In this document: one piece after another, positions 58,398 to 64,000 of the stretch
Layout: the number at the start of each line of letters is the position of its first letter
Numbering within the stretch: position 1 is the stretch's first letter
From: Streptococcus oralis Uo5
GTDB lineage: Bacteria > Bacillota > Bacilli > Lactobacillales > Streptococcaceae
DNA: 64,000 bases
Direction of reading: 5' to 3'
Assembly: GCF_000253155.1 (NCBI RefSeq)
Contig: NC_015291.1
Location: 1,521,001-1,585,000, forward strand
The notes under the pieces: model-generated
Databases searched by the model: none
Seen by the model: only the letters and a program-made list of their open reading frames with translations
Told to the model about the DNA's origin: nothing
Made by a program: the position numbers and the translations under genes

Positions 58398-58427
58398 ATT
58401 ATACCATATAATAGCGACTTTTTTCAA
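58398..58427 (-). promoter_or_regulatory. tig promoter
   Basis: Minus strand -35 TTGAAA (58422-58427), 18-nt spacer, -10 TATAAT (58398-58403) with TGG in front (extended -10), about 35 nt before the tig start. Confidence 0.75.
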
Positions 58428-58452
58428 GTAATGAATGCGCTTTTCAATAGTG

Positions 58453-59109
58453 CTAGAGGTACTTGCTTGCTTCCTTGATACTAAGTTCAGCCATTCTCTT
58501 CTTATTTTTTTCAATAAAACGTGCTACCCATTCGGGATTGGTTTTAGAGTAGTCTCTTAGAGCCCAGCCGATGGCTTTGTTGATAAAAAATTCTGTCTGG
58601 TCCAGATTGTTGAGCAGGATCTTTTCCATCAGTTGGACATTTGTTTTTTCTTTCCTTAACAACTGGTGGTCAATAGCGACTCGCCTCAGCCAGATATTGT
58701 CTGAGAGGCTCCATTTTAAAAGCACTTCTTCAAGTTCCGGATGGTTAGCCACCAAACTTCCTACTACTCTATCTAAGATATCTACCGTGTCCCACCAAGA
58801 CTTGGTCACGACCAGACGCTCAAGCTCAGGCAAATCGTCCTTCGTTAGATAAGACTGCATGGCTTTCAAATAGTTGGCAGCTACATATTGGTATTCTCTA
58901 GATTCCTTTTCCCAGCAAGTGTCTACAAAATCCCAATCGATAATCTTTGTTTTTTTCGCGCTTGGAAAATACTTTTTATAGAGGGCATTTCTTTCAGGAC
59001 CTGCAATCCCTAGAAAGGGAAATTGATGGCGCATATAGGTTTCCATTGGGCCTGCTTTCTCAGGGTCTTTTCCCGCTTCGAGCTCCACAAGTAAATCTGT
59101 AAGATTCAT
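58453..59109 (-). CDS. AlkD-like DNA alkylation repair protein
   Basis: 218 residues, HEAT-like helical repeats. Matches the AlkD family of DNA glycosylases that remove positively charged alkylated bases. The key TKSWWDTVDILD segment (Trp and Asp of the active cleft), DNIWLRRVAID and INKAIGWALRDYSKTNP are in place. It starts directly after the liaR stop (1 nt), so it may be transcribed with liaFSR, an unusual partner for an envelope-stress system. Confidence 0.85.
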   Translation of the reverse strand: MNLTDLLVELEAGKDPEKAGPMETYMRHQFPFLGIAGPERNALYKKYFPSAKKTKIIDWDFVDTCWEKESREYQYVAANYLKAMQSYLTKDDLPELERLVVTKSWWDTVDILDRVVGSLVANHPELEEVLLKWSLSDNIWLRRVAIDHQLLRKEKTNVQLMEKILLNNLDQTEFFINKAIGWALRDYSKTNPEWVARFIEKNKKRMAELSIKEASKYL

Positions 59110-59742
59110 CTAAAAATCCTCCTGCCCTACCAAGTGGTGCTGAAAGGCATAGACCGCAGCCTGGGTGCGATCGCTGACCTCAAGCTTGGCTAGGATATTA
59201 GACACATGGGTTTTGACCGTCTTTAGGGAGATAAAGAGTTCGTCTGCGATGCGCTGATTTTCATAGCCCTTGGCGATGAGTTGTAGGACATCTCGTTCAC
59301 GCGCAGTCAGTTCCTCATGAAGCTCTATATGATTGCGGTGGTATTCGACCTTCTTGCTGACCTCTTGTTCAATAGCAAGCTCTCCAGCAGCAACCTTACG
59401 AACAGCGTTCAGTAATTCGTCTGCACTTGAAGTCTTGAGCATATAGCCCCTAGCCCCAGCATTTAAGACTGGCATGATTTTTTCATTGTCTAGGTAAGAG
59501 GTCACAATCAAAATCTTGGCTTCAGGCCATTCTTTGAGGATGGCTAAGGTTGCATCAATCCCATTCATCTCAGGCATGACGATATCCATGACAATGACAT
59601 CTGGACGCAATTCCAAGGCCAAGTCAATACCTTGAGCCCCATTGGCAGCTTCGCCCACAACTTCTACATCGTCTTGAAGGTCAAAATAGCTTTTCAAGCC
59701 CAATCGGACCATTTCATGGTCATCTACCAGTAAAATTTTCAT
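59110..59742 (-). CDS. liaR: LiaR/VraR-type response regulator
   Basis: 210 residues. Receiver domain with phospho-acceptor Asp53 (VIVMDIVMPEMNG) and a LuxR/NarL-type DNA-binding domain (LTARERDVLQLIAKGYENQRIADELFISLKTVKTHVSNILAKLE). With LiaS and LiaF it responds to cell-wall stress such as lipid II antibiotics; the pneumococcal counterpart is RR03. It starts 10 nt after liaS. Confidence 0.92.
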   Translation of the reverse strand: MKILLVDDHEMVRLGLKSYFDLQDDVEVVGEAANGAQGIDLALELRPDVIVMDIVMPEMNGIDATLAILKEWPEAKILIVTSYLDNEKIMPVLNAGARGYMLKTSSADELLNAVRKVAAGELAIEQEVSKKVEYHRNHIELHEELTARERDVLQLIAKGYENQRIADELFISLKTVKTHVSNILAKLEVSDRTQAAVYAFQHHLVGQEDF

Positions 59743-59752
59743 CTCTACTCCT

Positions 59753-60751
59753 TTATGATTCCTTGTCTAGAAGGGGAATACGGATATCAACCGCCAGCCC
59801 TTGCTTTGGAGCTGTCAAGAGTTGAACCGTACCTGCCATATCTTCTACCCGCTCCTTGATATTTCGCAGTCCATAACTCAAGTCGTCTAAACTCCCCAAC
59901 TGGAAGCCAATCCCATTATCCACCACCTTCAGCTGCAATTCAACATCTGTCTGATAGAGATAGACATCTAAACAAGATGCCTGGGCATGGCGGAGGGTAT
60001 TGCTAATCAATTCCTGCAAAATGCGGAAGATATGTTCTTCAATCTTCTTGGGCAATTTAGACACATTCTGCTTGAGACTGACCTTGAGATCGCTCTTGTC
60101 CTCAAGCTCTTTTAAGAGGATTTGAATCCCCTCAACCAAACTCTTGTCTTCCAACTCAACTGGTCGCAAATGCAAGAGCAAGACCCGCAGATCTTTCTGG
60201 GCTGCCTCTAGGATGGCCGCGACACTTTGCAACTGGGTCTGCATCTTTTCTCTATCCAGCTTCAAAGCCTGCTGGCTGACACCTGATAAAATCATATGGG
60301 CTGCAAACAACTCCTGACTAACTGTATCGTGCAAGTCACGTGCTATCCGTTTGCGTTCTTTCTCGATAAGTGCTTCTTCCCTGACCAGGCCTTGATTTTC
60401 AGCCTTTTGAACAGCTTCTGTCAAGAGATTGAGCTTGCCAGATAAGGACTTGAAACTGGCATCCAAGTCTGGATCTGCAAAAGAAACCACCTCTTTACCT
60501 GCTAACAAGCGCTTGAGATTGACCTGCATTTTTCTGCGTGAAATTTCTTCCATCACCCGCCAAAAAAGAACAAAAAAGAAGGTCATGGAAAGGCTAAAGA
60601 CCAAGACTAAGAAGATTAACTTTTCTGTTTTCTCAATATCTTGTAGTAAATAGGACCAATCAAGATTAAGAATATCAAGTAGACTATTGGTCAAAAAGAG
60701 GATAAAAAGGAGAGAAGTCAGCCCGATTAATAGATAGGATTGCTTTTTCAT
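59753..60751 (-). CDS. liaS: LiaS/VraS-type sensor histidine kinase
   Basis: 332 residues. Two N-terminal membrane helices (about 6-27 and 44-65) with almost no external loop, an intramembrane-sensing layout, a HAMP-like linker, a HisKA_3 box KERKRIARDLHDTVSQE with His141, and an HATPase domain (RILQELISNTLRHA ... VVDNGIGFQ ... SYGLRNIKERVEDMAG). Overlaps liaF by 4 nt. Confidence 0.92.
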   Translation of the reverse strand: MKKQSYLLIGLTSLLFILFLTNSLLDILNLDWSYLLQDIEKTEKLIFLVLVFSLSMTFFFVLFWRVMEEISRRKMQVNLKRLLAGKEVVSFADPDLDASFKSLSGKLNLLTEAVQKAENQGLVREEALIEKERKRIARDLHDTVSQELFAAHMILSGVSQQALKLDREKMQTQLQSVAAILEAAQKDLRVLLLHLRPVELEDKSLVEGIQILLKELEDKSDLKVSLKQNVSKLPKKIEEHIFRILQELISNTLRHAQASCLDVYLYQTDVELQLKVVDNGIGFQLGSLDDLSYGLRNIKERVEDMAGTVQLLTAPKQGLAVDIRIPLLDKES

Positions 60752-61446
60752 CCTCTAACCACCTCCACATCTCCAACCATAGTAGTTAGGAAAATCTTGA
60801 CGCTCTTGTTACTCTTGAGGTAGTCTCTGGTTTCCTGATGATAGTGTTCATTGCGGAGGGATCTCTTAGGCTGATGAAGGAAGGTAAGATCTCCATAGAG
60901 GCAGTTGACACTGAGACTGATTTCCACATCTACAGGCACGATAATCCTAGTCGTTCCGACCATCTTTCTAAGGATAATGACATTGTCATGATTGGTTAGG
61001 ATAACTCTTTCTAGATGAATGGTGTCCTTGCCCATGAGGCGAAAGAGGTTGATATCGTCAAACTGGCAGGTCTGGTGACTAGAGAAATGATGGAGATTGC
61101 CAAACCAAGGATTGCGTTCATTTTTTACTGTCACCACCTCTTCAAAAACCAGGTCAGTCTCCTCTTTTTCTTGGTTCATCATTGGGTAAAGAAGAAAGAG
61201 ACTGTATATGACTGCTACAAAGATAGCTAAAATCACAAAGGGATTAAGCATGACGATGAAAAAGAAGAGTATGGTCGCCACAAGGAGGAAGACGTTGTTG
61301 CCCTCTTTACCTGTATAATAGCGCAGTAAGAGTAAAAAGAGGAACAGAATCAGCAGAAAACGCGAAAAATGCTCTGATACCATCAAAATCAGAGCTCCCG
61401 TCAACAGACAGGCTTCAATAAATAAAAAGATTTGAAATTTTTTCAT
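60748..61446 (-). CDS. liaF: LiaF-type membrane regulator
   Basis: 232 residues. N-terminal hydrophobic helices (about 5-85) followed by a cytosolic beta-rich domain (about 115-232; NPWFGNLHHFSSHQTCQFDDINLFRLMGKDTIHL) of the LiaF/DUF2154 C-terminal type. LiaF holds the LiaS kinase inactive without envelope stress. First of the liaF-liaS-liaR set. Confidence 0.85.
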   Translation of the reverse strand: MKKFQIFLFIEACLLTGALILMVSEHFSRFLLILFLFLLLLRYYTGKEGNNVFLLVATILFFFIVMLNPFVILAIFVAVIYSLFLLYPMMNQEKEETDLVFEEVVTVKNERNPWFGNLHHFSSHQTCQFDDINLFRLMGKDTIHLERVILTNHDNVIILRKMVGTTRIIVPVDVEISLSVNCLYGDLTFLHQPKRSLRNEHYHQETRDYLKSNKSVKIFLTTMVGDVEVVRG

Positions 61447-61582
61447 AGCTGCATCCTCTCCCTTCTATTTTATCACAATTCAAAAAAGTCACCTCGGTCT
61501 GAGGATGGAAAAAGGCAATGGGACAGAAATCGCTCCTACAAGCTAGGTTCTTTCAGCCCAATACCGTTGGACAAAAGGCTAA

Positions 61583-61610
61583 GAAAAAGGGCGGGATTCT
61601 TGTCCCGACC
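61583..61610 (-). terminator. terminator of the mevalonate operon
   Basis: GGGCGGGA (61589-61596) and TCCCGACC (61603-61610) form a GC-rich hairpin with one mismatch. On the minus strand it is followed by TTTTTC. It begins at the fni stop codon region. Confidence 0.8.
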
Positions 61611-61613
61611 TCT

Positions 61614-63592
<1,979 letters not shown>

Positions 63593-63606
<14 letters not shown>

Positions 63607-64000
63607 CTTGGCTCAAATCCTTTGTTTTTGACACAATCAAGCGATAACGTTGACCGAAAATTTCTGAGAGGTGTTCCAAGTCTTCCTCTTGACAGAGGAC
63701 CTTGACATTGGGACCAGCATCCATGGTAAAGTAGCAGGCCTCTCCTTGCTCGCGAAGTTGACGGACAAAGTCCATAGCTTCATAAGTCGCATCCGTTAGA
63801 TAAGAAAAGGCTGGCGATGCTGTTTTTGTCGTAGCGTGCATGGCTAGGGCATTTTTCTCCGTTAGTTCCCCAACCTTGGCAAAGTTATTCTCTTTGAGAT
63901 AAACCAGCATATCCTGATAATCCTTCTCAGACTGGCGTACCCAGTCATCAAAGGTCGTCGAGGTTTCCACACAAAGTTTCATCCCATCACGGCTAGAAAT
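63593..64000 (-). CDS. mvaD: diphosphomevalonate decarboxylase, 5' end beyond the window
   Basis: The frame remains open to the right edge; the C-terminal 135 residues are present. AFSYLTDATYEAMDFVRQLREQGEACYFTMDAGPNVKVLCQEEDL is the diagnostic C-terminal block, with the MDAGPNVK motif of the active site. It converts mevalonate diphosphate to IPP. Overlaps mvaK2 by 14 nt. An ATG at 63982 is internal. Confidence 0.93.

Overview
The window is a low-GC Firmicute chromosome, almost certainly a viridans Streptococcus of the mitis group (S. mitis / S. oralis / S. infantis type). The evidence is a KSGKHW-type serine-rich repeat adhesin with its accessory Sec system, a complete streptococcal fabM-fabT-fabH-acpP-fabK-fabD-fabG-fabF-accB-fabZ-accC-accD-accA cluster, a mevalonate operon next to a LiaFSR-type system, and gene order that follows the pneumococcal chromosome as I remember it (mvaK2-fni-liaFSR, tig-recD2-lepB-rnhC-zapA-cvpA-mutS2, serS-lysC-fab/acc, nusB-efp-gatBAC-prfC).

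Layout. 1-1.0 kb: two small genes, one of YezG/LXG-immunity type and one unknown and cut by the window edge. 1.0-20.1 kb: the accessory Sec (SecA2/SecY2) locus on the minus strand. The adhesin gene has its own promoter and terminator. A second promoter drives two GT8 glycosyltransferases, secY2, asp1, asp2, asp3, secA2, gtfA, gtfB, asp4 and asp5, several of which overlap. 20.1-20.8 kb: a gene-free stretch with paired inverted repeats. 20.8-23.2 kb: prfC and a YwaF-like membrane protein (minus). 23.3-30.2 kb (plus): gatC-gatA-gatB, a Tim44-like/zinc-ribbon membrane protein with an SPFH protein, then efp, an Asp23-family gene and nusB.

30.2-32.1 kb (minus): a small accessory cassette between nusB and accA. 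It holds two related CPBP (Abi) membrane proteins, one with an apparent single-base frameshift at its start, and a 60-residue double-glycine peptide behind a ComE/BlpR-type direct-repeat promoter. Position and promoter match pneumococcal briC. 32.2-42.8 kb: the type II fatty-acid synthesis cluster, with three candidate FabT operators (before fabM, fabT and fabK).

43-47.9 kb: aspartokinase, a DUF956 gene and serS behind a T-box leader (plus), then a TDT-family transporter and an AhpD-like protein (minus). 48-49.6 kb: an AGCS amino-acid/cation symporter preceded by a single-aptamer glycine riboswitch. 49.7-53 kb: mutS2, cvpA, zapA. 53-57 kb (plus): rnhC, lepB, recD2. 57-64 kb (minus): tig, an AlkD-like protein, liaR-liaS-liaF, and the mevalonate genes fni, mvaK2 and mvaD (cut by the window end).

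How they work together. The adhesin is O-glycosylated in the cytoplasm by GtfA/GtfB and extended by the GT8 enzymes. It is handled by Asp1-3, driven by SecA2 through SecY2 with Asp4/Asp5, and anchored by sortase. FabT links the three fab promoters. The briC-like peptide beside accA may couple competence signalling to membrane lipid supply, as proposed for the pneumococcus. All family and synteny statements come from memory of sequence motifs; no search was run.
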